Source: an uncultured Roseburia sp. (GTDB lineage: Bacteria > Bacillota > Clostridia > Lachnospirales > Lachnospiraceae). Taken from it: DNA of 64,000 nt. Location: contig CANRYS010000002.1 of the NCBI GenBank assembly GCA_947644305.1, positions 1 to 64,000 on the forward strand. Reading direction: 5' to 3'. This document shows, in pieces, positions 56,441 through 64,000 of the stretch. Position 1 is the stretch's first letter; each line of letters opens with the position of its first letter. The notes under the pieces were generated by a model, which saw only the letters and a program-made list of their open reading frames with translations, made no database searches and was not told where the DNA came from. The position numbers and the translations under genes were made by a program.

Positions 56441-56557
56441 ATGACAGCTGCGGATATTATTTTAATATTTATTGGGATTATTGGCTTGCTGATATCCTTT
56501 GGAAGTTTAATTGTTGCGTTTCTGACCTTTCTCGATAAGAGAAATAAGAAGAAATAA
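56441..56557 (+). CDS. 38-aa holin-like type I toxin
   Basis: A short hydrophobic peptide: MTAADIILIF start, one membrane helix (about residues 5-30) and a basic LDKRNKKK tail, the standard form of the putative holin-like toxins (TxpA/BsrG/Fst-like group). A strong AAGGGAGGTG site precedes ATG 56441. Its mRNA 3' end is overlapped by an oppositely transcribed RNA with its own promoter and terminator. The peptide would depolarise or damage the membrane if made freely. Toxicity is inferred from family resemblance. Confidence 0.8.
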   Translation: MTAADIILIFIGIIGLLISFGSLIVAFLTFLDKRNKKK

Positions 56558-56651
56558 AAATGCCTAACCTGTCTGCCAACAGGTTAGGCGGTGCTCAATA
56601 GAACATTTTCCCAATCGAGAGGCCTCCACCCTTGGAGTGGGTGCTTTTCTT
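56552..56651 (-). ncRNA. candidate antisense antitoxin RNA
   Basis: Transcription from the minus-strand promoter at 56658-56686 would start near 56651, run through the toxin 3' region and end at a hairpin GCCTAACCTGT / ACAGGTTAGGC (56589-56562) with the T run TTTTTATTT (56560-56552). The RNA is ~100 nt and complementary to the end of the toxin mRNA. The sense strand has its own small terminator at 56627-56651. Confidence 0.7.
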
Positions 56652-56657
56652 ATGCTT

Positions 56658-56686
56658 AATATACCACAATCTGTGTAAAGTTTCAA
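56658..56686 (-). promoter_or_regulatory. promoter of the antisense RNA
   Basis: Minus strand: TTGAAA (56686-56681), exactly 17 bp, TATATT (56663-56658). The -35 box overlaps the stop codon of the decayed integrase. Confidence 0.8.
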
Positions 56687-56985
56687 GTGATTTCCTCTGG
56701 TGGTGTCCTATGGAACTGCATCAGCCTGTCGGCCAGCTTCTGGTCCTTGTCCGGTTACAGGTGGAAATAGGTGTCAAGGGATTGTCTTTTCGTCAGCTCA
56801 AGGAAGGTTTCTGTTAAAATATAGTAGCTGATTTGAATCGAATGGAAAAGTACCTTGATTTTAGATGCGAATTTGACATATGGCTGTGCTGGAGGCCGTG
56901 TACCCTTATCGGCTGCAATCCAGCCTTTTCAATCAAATAATAATTGTGTGATTTTCTGTTCTCAGACCTTTCACATTTATATCAA
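56683..56985 (-). pseudogene. decayed tyrosine recombinase (integrase) C-terminus
   Basis: One minus-strand frame reads YYLIEKAGLQPIRVHGLQHSHMS, matching the RIHDLRHSHAS box of phage/transposon integrases with the catalytic Arg changed to Gln. After a frameshift another frame reads LDTYFHL-stop-PDKDQKLADRLMQF, matching the C-terminal NTYSHLYPDKQ..LA block, with an in-frame TAA in the place of the Tyr codon. It ends at TGA 56685-56683. It has at least one frameshift and one stop and lost the active-site Tyr region. It shows that an integrative element once sat here, next to dusB. Confidence 0.65.
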
Positions 56986-57016
56986 AGTATGAACATCTTC
57001 TGTTCATACTTTTTTT
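56984..57016 (+). terminator. hairpin upstream of the efflux adaptor gene
   Basis: AAAGTATGAACA (56984-56995) pairs with TGTTCATACTTT (57001-57012) around TCTTC, continuing into TTTT. It insulates the adaptor gene from upstream transcription. Confidence 0.8.
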
Positions 57017-57130
57017 CTATGCTAAATATAGAAATTCAATCCGTAGCATCTTTTTTGGGGGGCAAAATACTTGTTGACCCCAACATCTTAATCTGAAAAT
57101 ATTAAAAATAAAATGTAGGAGGTTCCACCA

Positions 57131-58672
57131 GTGAAAAAGAAAAGTAAGAAGTGGAAAATATGTGTGATCGGAGGGGCGGTTTGTATCGTGGCAGCGGCTA
57201 TGGTGTTTTTTCTGACCCGTGGAGGAAACAGCGCCATGGCGGAGGACCAGGTTCAGAAGAAGAGCAGTATTTTCCTGAAAAAAATGGATCTGACAAAGTC
57301 GATCAGCGCCACGGGAACGATCGGCAGCAGCCAGAGCCGGACGGTGTCGGCAGAAGTAAATGGCGTGCGGGTAAAAAAGGTATGTGTCAAGGCAGGAGAT
57401 ACGGTTAAAAAGGGAGACACCCTGGTACAATTTGACGAGAGTGATCTAAAGAAGGCCTTGTCAGAGGCAGAGCAATCTCTGAGTGATACCAGGAATGAGG
57501 CTGAAAGAAACCTGTCATCCGCCAGGAAACAACTGTCAGAAGCGAAAGAATCTTACAGTGAGGGAAAAGAGGAAGCAGCCACAAAGGTAACAGAGACCAA
57601 AAAAGAGTTTCGGAGCGCCAAAAAGCAGGTTACGGAATTGAATGACCAGATTTCGAAAGAAAAAGATGCAGAGACAAAGAATCGCCTGCAGGAACAGCTC
57701 GCGAAAGCAGAAGAAGCGTTAAAACAGGCGGAGAGCGCCTATGAATCGGCAAAGGAGTCCCAGAAGAATGAAGAGAAGCAAAATAAAAACAACGTGGAAA
57801 ATGCAGAAAATGCTGTAACGACAGCGCAGTCCAATAATAAAAAGAGCATCCGGGAAGCGGAAAAGCAGGTGGAAGATGCCTCTGACACGCTGGAAAAGTG
57901 TGCTGTAACAGCTCCCATCTCTGGAATCGTGACAGCAGTTGGTATCGAAGAAGGAGAAGTTTACAATGGTAGTGATATGATCCAGATCGATGACAACAGC
58001 TCTTATGTGATTTCTACAAGTGTAGATGAATATGACATCAGCAAAGTTGAGGAAGGCCAGCGGGTGGCTGTACTCACAGAGGCAACTGGCGAGGATGAGA
58101 TCGAGGGTGAGATCAGCTTTGTGGCGCCCGCCACGGGTAGTAGTTCCCTCTCTGGGACGACATCCCAGTCCGCAGGGGGGACGGGTATGAGCAGCACCGC
58201 GTCATCCTCCAATAGCGGATACGAGATAAAAATTGATGTGAAAACAGAGGACGAGAGGCTTCGCATGGGACTCACAGCCAAATGCAGTATTGTTCTGGAA
58301 GAGGTCAGAGATGTGTACGCTGTGCCCTATGATGCGATCCACGAAAACGCAGAAGGATCTTCGGTGGTATATGTCTCTGAGAATATAGCGGAAGAAAAAT
58401 CCTTCGCAGAGATTCCGGTAGAAAAGGGAATGGAAAGTGATTATTACGTGGAAATCAGCGGAGATCAGTTAAAGGAGGGAATGGAGATTCTAATATCGAC
58501 AGATACGGTATCTGACAATGGGGATGATAAGCCCGAAGAAAATGAATTTAATATGTTTGGCAGCGGAGCGCCTGGAGCACCACCGGATGGCGGGGGAAGA
58601 GAGCAGATGAAAGAAAGACGCGGAAATGGAAGTGTAGGAAACGCCAAGAATGGAGGCGCAAATGTCAGATAA
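57131..58672 (+). CDS. MacA-like efflux periplasmic-adaptor-type protein (HlyD family)
   Basis: 513 residues from GTG 57131 behind GGAGG. A membrane anchor (about 10-32), a lipoyl/barrel-sandwich half (SAEVNGVRVKKVCVKAGDTV), a long Glu/Lys/Ala coiled coil (~105-245), the second lipoyl half (APISGIVTAVGIEEGE), a beta-barrel and a membrane-proximal domain. The C-terminus is a Gly/Pro/Asn-rich tail. In Gram-positives these work with MacB-like ABC exporters. The ATPase gene overlaps its 3' end by 11 nt but is broken by an insertion, so the exporter is probably non-functional unless another copy exists. Confidence 0.9.
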   Translation: MKKKSKKWKICVIGGAVCIVAAAMVFFLTRGGNSAMAEDQVQKKSSIFLKKMDLTKSISATGTIGSSQSRTVSAEVNGVRVKKVCVKAGDTVKKGDTLVQFDESDLKKALSEAEQSLSDTRNEAERNLSSARKQLSEAKESYSEGKEEAATKVTETKKEFRSAKKQVTELNDQISKEKDAETKNRLQEQLAKAEEALKQAESAYESAKESQKNEEKQNKNNVENAENAVTTAQSNNKKSIREAEKQVEDASDTLEKCAVTAPISGIVTAVGIEEGEVYNGSDMIQIDDNSSYVISTSVDEYDISKVEEGQRVAVLTEATGEDEIEGEISFVAPATGSSSLSGTTSQSAGGTGMSSTASSSNSGYEIKIDVKTEDERLRMGLTAKCSIVLEEVRDVYAVPYDAIHENAEGSSVVYVSENIAEEKSFAEIPVEKGMESDYYVEISGDQLKEGMEILISTDTVSDNGDDKPEENEFNMFGSGAPGAPPDGGGREQMKERRGNGSVGNAKNGGANVR

Positions 58673-59198
58673 AAAGAAGCGAGTGATCGATCTAAAACAT
58701 ATTGTAAAGCGGTTTTATATCGGTCAGCCAAATGAACTTGAGATTTTACATGAGATTGATCTATGTGTGGAGAAGGGGGAATTTATCTCCATCGTGGGAG
58801 AATCCGGATCTGGAAAAACGACACTGATGAACATCATAGGAGCCCTGGACCGGCCTACCGGGGGTGAATATTATTTGGAAGGAACGAATGTATGTCTGGC
58901 AAAGGACAAAAAGCTTTCGGAACTTAGAAATCAGAAAATAGGTTTCATTTTTCAGACCTATAACCTTATCGCGAGAACAACAGCATTGTCCAATGTAGAG
59001 CTTCCGATGCTGTATGCCGGAGTGGCAAAGACAGAGCGGACAGCTAGGGCACAGGAGCTTTTATCTATGGTAGGTATGGAAGATCGTATGCAGCACAGGC
59101 CGGATGAACTGTCCGGCGGTCAGAAGCAGCGGGTGGCGATCGCCCGCGCCATGGCAAATGATCCGGCGATCCTCCTTGCGGATGAGCCCACGGGCAAT
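58662..59198 (+). pseudogene. MacB-like ABC exporter ATPase, truncated by an integrative element
   Basis: ATG 58662 (GGAGG site) opens an ABC ATPase with Walker A GESGSGKTT, Q-loop FIFQTYNLI, signature LSGGQKQRV and Walker B ILLADEPTGN. The expected continuation after EPTGN is LDS (D-loop) and the H-loop, but from 59199 the frame reads element sequence (VKLVQHYPKEIP) and stops at 59354 after 230 residues. The missing parts are the D-loop, H-switch and about 50 residues, so ATP hydrolysis should fail. The rest of the gene, and probably the permease, should lie at the far end of the element outside the window. Confidence 0.88.
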
Positions 59199-59215
59199 GT
59201 TAAGTTAGTACAACA

Positions 59216-60595
59216 CTACCCGAAAGAAATACCCGCTATATTTAGGTCATTATCAATTTTAATTTCTTTAATGACCGAGCGCCAGAGCGTGCGCTTTTCC
59301 TCGCGGGCCAAAGTATCATATATTTTGCGGAAGTCGCTTGAAAGCAATCTTTGAACAGCGGCAAAATCCGGCGGCTTTTCTTCTGACGGTTCTGGCAGTT
59401 GATTCAGTTGATTCAGCGCAGCCGTATATATGGCGTAGTCTTTCCGGTATTCTTCCATGTCAATCAAATCATTTACATACAGTTCTTTCAGCTTTGTCAA
59501 CTTTGATTTCAAGGCGGCTTTGTCTTTTCCACTACTCATGCGCCGTTTCTGTTTGGCTTTTACTTCCCATTCAGTTTGGCAGCGTTCAAGTTCGTCTGCA
59601 AGATGTTCAAAAAGCCATGTTTCAATAACGTCTTCCCTAACAGAATGATTATGATTGCATAGTCCGCGCTGGAAATGCTGGTTACAGCGATAATAGTAAT
59701 ATTTTCCAGTGAGATAACCGACTAATTTATGATTACATTCAGCGCAGACAAGAATTGACGTGAATATATAAATCTTGCCGGACGGAGAAGAACGCGCGTT
59801 TTTCTTCAAAAGCTGCTGTACGTGTTCAAATTGTTCTGTAGATATGGCAGCGGGGCAGTAATTGTCATTGAAGCGCCCGTTTTTGTCGTATATGCCTATA
59901 GCCAGCTTGTCGCAGAGCATACGCCGAAACGTGGCGTCGCACCAGTTCACGCCGTATTTTTCGCGGATATATTTAATAGTGCCGCGTTGCGTTACGTTAC
60001 TTTCGTAGTAGTCGAAAGCGTCTTGAATAATGGCGGTTTTTTCTGGTATCAATTCCAGACGCTTTTCATCATTCACGCGAAGCCAGAACGGGCAGCTGCC
60101 AGAAAGTACAGTACCATGCTTTACTTTGCTATCAAAAACTACTTGAATACGTTCACTGTCAATGTCAGCTTCATTTTGAGCAATAGAAAGCTTGATATTG
60201 ATATATAGACGCCCGTTTGCAGTGGTTGTATCGTACTCTTCATCAACCGTTTTCCATTCGCAGTTATGCGCTTCCAAAACTTCAATCACTTTGTAATAAT
60301 CGGCGACAGAACGAAACCAGCGGTCAAGTCGGCAAAAAAGAAGCATATCGACTTCATCACGCTTTACACTGTTTATCATGTGTTGAAATTCTGTACGCTT
60401 GTGTATATTCTTTCTGGCGGTTTTTGCGGCGTCAATATAAATACCGACAATGAACCAGCCTTGTTGTCTGGCATATGCTTCCAGTCGTTCTTGTTGTGCT
60501 TCCAGCGAAAGCCCTTTTATTTTTTGTTCCTCGCCGGAAACACGTATATATAAAGCGACACGCACAGGGCTTGACGCCTTTGAAAATTCATTCAC
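59216..60595 (-). CDS. large serine recombinase (site-specific integrase)
   Basis: 459 residues from GTG 60595 with AGGTGG upstream; the frame stays open to 60796 without a better start. Resolvase-type catalytic domain: nucleophile S20 in ALYIRVSGEEQ, FCRLDRWFRS with catalytic Arg residues, and DSERI. A recombinase domain (~165-260) is followed by a zinc-ribbon (CAECNHKLVGYLTGKYYYYRC ... GLC) and a C-terminal coiled region, as in TndX/TnpX-type enzymes of Clostridia elements. Its stop lies ~18 bp from the junction with the ABC gene, the usual position next to attL. It integrates and, with a directionality factor, excises the element. Confidence 0.93.
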   Translation of the reverse strand: MNEFSKASSPVRVALYIRVSGEEQKIKGLSLEAQQERLEAYARQQGWFIVGIYIDAAKTARKNIHKRTEFQHMINSVKRDEVDMLLFCRLDRWFRSVADYYKVIEVLEAHNCEWKTVDEEYDTTTANGRLYINIKLSIAQNEADIDSERIQVVFDSKVKHGTVLSGSCPFWLRVNDEKRLELIPEKTAIIQDAFDYYESNVTQRGTIKYIREKYGVNWCDATFRRMLCDKLAIGIYDKNGRFNDNYCPAAISTEQFEHVQQLLKKNARSSPSGKIYIFTSILVCAECNHKLVGYLTGKYYYYRCNQHFQRGLCNHNHSVREDVIETWLFEHLADELERCQTEWEVKAKQKRRMSSGKDKAALKSKLTKLKELYVNDLIDMEEYRKDYAIYTAALNQLNQLPEPSEEKPPDFAAVQRLLSSDFRKIYDTLAREEKRTLWRSVIKEIKIDNDLNIAGISFG

Positions 60596-60731
60596 AGCAC
60601 CACCTACATTTCCTTTAATTTCCCGCTTGTCTGTGATATGATAATAATGCAAGCGGTATGTTGTATCTGGTATGATATACATTTTGCGAAGCCCTCGGAA
60701 CGTTCCCAGCGTAGCCGGGGGCATTTTTTTA

Positions 60732-61448
60732 TTATTTATCTGATTCAGAAAAAGAATAGTTACCGTCTTTGTCGCGAGACCAAAAGCCGGAAGCATCTAA
60801 AATACTACCATCTTCATCAAGTTTGCCATATGCCGCGCTGGATATATCGGAATCAGAAAAACAAATACCAGTACCGGAGGGCGTCATAATTGAAAACCAG
60901 TTGTAGCCAGAGTTATCAACAACAGTGTTTGCAAATTCTTTCAAATCGGCAGCAGTCATTTCTTTTAGCTGGTCGTCGGTAATGTCAATATAAGCGTATT
61001 TGCCAATAACAGTATCGCCAGTACCATTCACAACATCTTTTTCAGTAACTTTGCTATCGAGCAGGATATTTTTGTGTTCGTCTTCCGTTGCTGATTCAGA
61101 AACAGGGTATATTTGCGTGTCGCCGTCAAACACTTCTGAAACAGTTTTACCGTCAAGCGTCATAGAAAGTGTTTTCGTTCCGTATTGTACGGAGTATGGG
61201 GCGTTAGCGTAATGAGTGACAACAATCTTTTTATCAACGCCGCAGTCGTTTACTAAAACAAGAAAAATGTTGTCTGCTTCTTCTGGGCTGACGTTACAGC
61301 CGCCACGAATCGAAGCAACGGAATCTTCATAAAAACCATATTTTTCTTTTAGTTCCGCTGATTTGGGAGTATCAGTATCGACAAATATTCCGCAGGAACA
61401 AAGAGAAAAGCACAACAGCAACATAAATACAAAACTAATTTTTTTCAT
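60732..61448 (-). CDS. hypothetical lipoprotein
   Basis: 238 residues from ATG 61448 behind GGGGG. A lipoprotein signal peptide ends in LCSCG (Cys ~19 lipid-modified). The mature part is acidic, with TLDGKTVSEVFDGD and ITDDQLKEMTAADLKEF stretches, and no recognised domain or transmembrane segment. Located between the recombinase and the repressor of the element, it may be a surface or exclusion protein; I see no direct evidence for function. Confidence 0.7.
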   Translation of the reverse strand: MKKISFVFMLLLCFSLCSCGIFVDTDTPKSAELKEKYGFYEDSVASIRGGCNVSPEEADNIFLVLVNDCGVDKKIVVTHYANAPYSVQYGTKTLSMTLDGKTVSEVFDGDTQIYPVSESATEDEHKNILLDSKVTEKDVVNGTGDTVIGKYAYIDITDDQLKEMTAADLKEFANTVVDNSGYNWFSIMTPSGTGICFSDSDISSAAYGKLDEDGSILDASGFWSRDKDGNYSFSESDK

Positions 61449-61730
61449 GGTTATTTCCCCCATTCATTTTTTATTTGCAATAACGTAGTCGTAGACACGA
61501 AAACGAATTGCAGAAGATTTTTCCAGAAAAAACATAGAAAATATAATTGTGCTTGCGCCCGGCTTTGCGGAAAGGTGGCATACATGATAAAAAAATATAT
61601 ACGATTCTACAATAGCAAGGTTTACGCGATATATTACAGAAACAAAAACACAATTTACTACAATTTGAATTTTTCTGGAGAAACGCAACTAATAATTTTC
61701 AAGTAAACATTAGCAGGGCTAGGGCGTTAC

Positions 61731-62192
61731 CTAACCCGCGTCAGTTCCGGACGTGTCGGAAAGTTCGACAGGCGGAAAGTCTGCTTCCAGTTCTTCCGTC
61801 GTGTCCGGGACGGTCAACGCTGGATTTTCAGAAATCACAGAAGCAAAGCTGCGGCTGAAATGAGAAATCAGCATTTTTCTTGTTTCTGCGTCCAACTCAA
61901 AGTAAGTCTTCACTATCTGCAATTCTAATTCCGTAGCACCATGCTGTCTGGCAAAATCATCAAGGCTGAAAGTCGGGGGCTGTATGTATATGGGTTCAGT
62001 TCCATATCGCAGCCATTCCTCGTTTACACCAAAAGCCATACAGATAGATTTTATAGTGCTATCGGGTACATTGTTATTTGGCTGCTCGCTCCAACTAACG
62101 GAACGCTGTGAAATACCGATTTTTTCGGCAAAATCTTTTTGAGAAAGACAAAGCTGCTTTCTCAATTCTCTTATTCTTTCATTCAAAGTCAT
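61731..62192 (-). CDS. XRE-family repressor of the integrative element
   Basis: 153 residues. Helix-turn-helix at residues ~5-60 (RIRELRKQLCLSQKDFAEKIGISQRSV) and a C-terminal ~80-residue region with an acidic tail. It is divergent from the element's + strand genes. The region between (62193-62505) has four copies of an ATACATNNTTGCT-like sequence, one within the main + promoter, which are its likely operators. There is no peptidase domain of the LexA/CI type. Confidence 0.85.
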   Translation of the reverse strand: MTLNERIRELRKQLCLSQKDFAEKIGISQRSVSWSEQPNNNVPDSTIKSICMAFGVNEEWLRYGTEPIYIQPPTFSLDDFARQHGATELELQIVKTYFELDAETRKMLISHFSRSFASVISENPALTVPDTTEELEADFPPVELSDTSGTDAG

Positions 62193-62223
62193 AGGATTCT
62201 CACCACCTTTCTAATCACATAAT

Positions 62224-62341
62224 ATACATGATTGCTAAAAAAGTCAAGAAAAATATTAAAAAGCTATTGACAAATATACATAGTTGCTATATTATGAAAG
62301 AAATCAAGCAATGATGTATAAATTGTAATACACAGTTGCTT
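62224..62341. promoter_or_regulatory. four operator-like repeats
   Basis: ATACATGATTGCTA (62224-62237), ATACATAGTTGCTA (62276-62289), the inverse of ATACATCATTGCTT (62306-62319) and ATACACAGTTGCTT (62328-62341). Copy 2 covers the spacer of the + promoter right up to its -10 box, so binding would repress it. Confidence 0.65.
62267..62295 (+). promoter_or_regulatory. main + strand promoter of the integrative element
   Basis: Perfect TTGACA (62267-62272), 17-bp spacer, TATTAT (62290-62295), overlapped by an operator-like repeat. Confidence 0.8.
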
Positions 62342-62505
62342 GTACGGGAAAAGCCAACGTCCCACAAATACGCACTGTATCAGAATGGCAGCGGTCACGC
62401 CAGCTAGAAAGCGTGTAGATGGTCAACAGGTTTTCGGGGCAGTCCACTTTTTAATGCGAAAAGAGGAAGCAACGGTGCAGAAAGGAAGATAGGAGGGAAG
62501 CAAAG

Positions 62506-62679
62506 ATGGCAGAGCAGATGGAAGTATTGCTGAAAACAGAGAAAAAGCCGGAAGCGTCAGCAGTCCTAAAAATCGTAAACGAAATGACGCCGGAAGAACA
62601 AAAAGAAATGCTTGTCTTCTTGCAGGGCGTGAGGTTTGCAAAAGGCATGGAAAGAAAGACCGCCGCCAAGCCCGTATAA
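62506..62679 (+). CDS. small element protein, 57 aa
   Basis: Starts at ATG 62506 with a strong AGGAGGG site. It encodes a charged helical peptide (MAEQMEVLLKTEKKPEAS ... MTPEEQKEML) with no named domain. The pattern VNEMTPEEQKEMLVFLQGV occurs in small helper ORFs of Clostridia mobile elements. First gene after the main promoter. Confidence 0.65.
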   Translation: MAEQMEVLLKTEKKPEASAVLKIVNEMTPEEQKEMLVFLQGVRFAKGMERKTAAKPV

Positions 62680-62718
62680 AAGCGGGTTTGGCGAAACAAC
62701 AGAAAGGAGGGCGGAAAA

Positions 62719-63030
62719 GTGACAGACTTCAACAAAATGCCAGAAAACGCAAAAGAAATAGAACCCGGAAAAGAATATGAAGAAATGACAGATTTTTTCA
62801 TATATAAAACGAAGCAAGAAAACAGAGCAGCTTTCTATGACAACGAAGACATAAAGGCGGGGCTTGCAGATGTGAAAATATGGTGGGTAAGAAAAGAAGC
62901 GGGGCTGGGATTTGCGCTGAAAAGGGACTGGAAAGCGGAAAAAATGCGCTGGTATAGGCTGGGAAAAGACGAAGACTGGCTGAAATTCAAAAGAGGATTT
63001 GCAGCACAATTCCGGGGCGATAACTCATAA
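62719..63030 (+). CDS. hypothetical element protein, 103 aa
   Basis: GTG 62719 with AAAGGAGGGCGG. Lys/Glu/Trp-rich soluble protein (ADVKIWWVRKEAGLGFALKR). I do not recognise the family. It lies in line with the neighbouring small genes 40 bp and 21 bp away, so it is probably in one operon. Confidence 0.6.
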   Translation: MTDFNKMPENAKEIEPGKEYEEMTDFFIYKTKQENRAAFYDNEDIKAGLADVKIWWVRKEAGLGFALKRDWKAEKMRWYRLGKDEDWLKFKRGFAAQFRGDNS

Positions 63031-63050
63031 AAAAGAGGAAGTGAAGACGT

Positions 63051-63197
63051 ATGGAAGTACAAGGAAAGTTCAGCGCGCAACGGTTTTATGAAACACTGGC
63101 GCGGATTATATCGCAGAAAGAAAATGTTGTTGTGACGGTAAAAGTCACGCAAAAGCCAGAAGACAAGAAGAGGAAAGACGGGAGGAAAACAGCGTGA
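63051..63197 (+). CDS. hypothetical element protein, 48 aa
   Basis: ATG 63051 with AAGAGGAAGTG upstream. Sequence MEVQGKFSAQRFYETLARII then KENVVVTVKVTQ and a basic tail. Similar small proteins precede replication initiators on Clostridia integrative elements, as far as I recall. No enzyme motif. Confidence 0.6.
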   Translation: MEVQGKFSAQRFYETLARIISQKENVVVTVKVTQKPEDKKRKDGRKTA

Positions 63198-63494
63198 CAA
63201 AAACAAAGCAACAAAAAAGACCTTGCAAAGTGCCGGGAAAACACTAAAAAGCAAAGTCTTTGAAGTAGGTCGAAACCTAATACTCAATACAAGTATATTG
63301 TACCATATCGACTGGCAAAAGTCAACACAAAAAAGGGAGAAAACCCTTGATTTACAAGGGATTTTCAAACTTTTGTGGGGCTTGTATGAGGTATTAACAT
63401 TCCTACGAAAGCGTATGGTCAATATATTTATACATACAAAGGGGAATGTCACACATACCGGATAGAGGTACAAGGAAAATGGAGTGTGTGCAGC
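63198..63494. other. 297-bp intergenic region before the replication initiator
   Basis: No convincing gene. It holds several short dyads, for example CAATACAAGTATATTG near 63285-63300, in an AT-rich stretch. As it precedes an HUH initiator it is a candidate for a nicking origin, but no definite nick site can be named. Confidence 0.3.
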
Positions 63495-64000
63495 GTGTTT
63501 ATAAGAGAGAAAAAGACAAGCTGTGGACGCTATACAGAGGTTGACATTATACCAAGAACAGAACAAGCGGAAATGGCTTCAAAGGGAAAGAGAGGGAAGA
63601 GAGTAAGAGCAACAAAGCCAAAGCAATCAGACCTTAACGACAAGAATAGCAAGCGGTATCTGGTGCAGTTGGGAAATGGTAATTTTGGTAAAGGAGATTT
63701 ACACGTTTCATGCACCTATAACAATGAACATCTTCCAGAGACGGTGGAGGAAGCAGAAAAGAAAGTATGGAACTATCTGCGCCGGATTGCATACCGCAGG
63801 AAGAAGCTGGGGCTTCCGCCACTGAAATATATATTAGTAACGGAGTATGTAGCAGACAAGAATGGTGGCTGGCTGGTAAGAGTACACCACCATATAATCA
63901 TGAACGGCGGACTGGACAGGGACGAAGTAGAAACAATGTGGACTGACCAACGGATAAACTGGAACAGATACCGCAACGAACAGGGCTACACCGTAGAACA
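63495..64000 (+). CDS. HUH-type replication initiator/relaxase-like protein (partial)
   Basis: From GTG 63495 (GGAG ~10 bases upstream) the frame is open to the window edge, 168 codons. Features: basic N-terminus (SKGKRGKRVRATKPKQ), NSKRYLVQLGNGNFGKGDLH, CTYNNEHLPETVEEAEKKVW, LKYILVTEY and VRVHHHIIMNGG, a His-rich motif fitting the HUH metal site of rolling-circle Rep or relaxase proteins. Such proteins are encoded on Clostridia integrative and mobilisable elements. The catalytic Tyr region lies beyond the window. A different frame starts at ATG 63479 but stops soon. Confidence 0.75.
   Translation, partial: MFIREKKTSCGRYTEVDIIPRTEQAEMASKGKRGKRVRATKPKQSDLNDKNSKRYLVQLGNGNFGKGDLHVSCTYNNEHLPETVEEAEKKVWNYLRRIAYRRKKLGLPPLKYILVTEYVADKNGGWLVRVHHHIIMNGGLDRDEVETMWTDQRINWNRYRNEQGYTVE

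Larger units (their letters stand above)
59196..64000. mobile_element. integrative element (left end within the ABC ATPase gene), incomplete
   Basis: The left junction lies at GGCAAT (59193-59199) where the ATPase homology stops. The cargo runs to the window end: a serine recombinase reading towards the junction, a lipoprotein, an XRE repressor with operators, small ORFs and an HUH replication initiator. The layout fits an integrative conjugative or mobilisable element. The right end and the second attachment site are outside the window. Confidence 0.8.

Noticed and set aside
57181..57408. Alternative open frames inside the efflux adaptor gene
   Set aside because: They are reading-frame shadows without start sites or family features.

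Overview
The window looks like a chromosome segment of a low-to-mid GC, spore-forming Firmicute of the Clostridia, most likely a gut Lachnospiraceae (Blautia/Dorea/Roseburia-like). Reasons: the gene families (YesMN-type two-component system, YtfQRT-YjfF-like sugar ABC transporter, GH43 and CE1 polysaccharide enzymes, TetM-like GTPase fused to a Rae1-like NYN domain, TrpB2), strong GGAGG ribosome binding sites, sigma-A type promoters, and a tandem pair of perfect Spo0A boxes. The genus is an inference.

Layout. 1-3632: housekeeping operon rpmE, DUF1385 protein, prmC, prfA, closed by a terminator. 3748-7904: an agr-like quorum-sensing locus: XRE regulator and GHKL kinase (+), a 45-aa AgrD-like peptide and AgrB protease (-), then a LytTR response regulator and a YitT membrane protein (+). 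7970-16638: secreted CE1-type esterase with two carbohydrate-binding modules; a FabH-like enzyme plus a membrane chemoreceptor behind tandem Spo0A boxes; AraC regulator divergent from a large GH43/Ig/leucine-rich-repeat secreted protein. 16889-26761: a methyltransferase, then a YesN/YesM two-component system and a complete galactofuranose-type ABC importer with two binding proteins.

26799-30297: tRNA cluster Glu-Met-Asp-Leu followed by an accessory island: two paralogous ribbon-helix-helix proteins, a small gene interrupted by a 273-bp highly palindromic MITE-like element, and a PstI/BsuBI-type DNA methyltransferase whose partner endonuclease is reduced to an N-terminal stub. 30294-41268: SanA/YdcF, TrpB2, a HEXXH protein, endonuclease III, two small regulators, an aryl-sulfate sulfotransferase, and a four-gene phospholipid operon (PAP2, flippase-like, PssA, Psd) divergent from uppP. 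41403-46297: signalling and envelope genes (kinase-less PAS-REC protein, AI-2E family permease, hemerythrin-CheX-like fusion, SDR, Sfp-type transferase). 46352-56046: TetM-Rae1 fusion GTPase, SpoU methyltransferase, NfeD/stomatin pair, argF, citrate synthase, DUF6145-like protein, coaX, dusB.

56209-64000 is an insertion hot spot: a type I toxin-antitoxin locus (38-aa holin-like toxin with an antisense RNA) beside a decayed tyrosine integrase, then a MacA-like adaptor followed by a MacB-like ATPase gene cut at its Walker B/D-loop by an integrative element. That element carries a large serine recombinase, a lipoprotein, an XRE repressor with four operator-like repeats, small ORFs and an HUH-type replication initiator that runs off the window. 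Several starts were moved from the longest reading frame to internal ATG/GTG codons with proper ribosome binding sites; each is explained in its entry. All family assignments are from reading the sequence without database searches.
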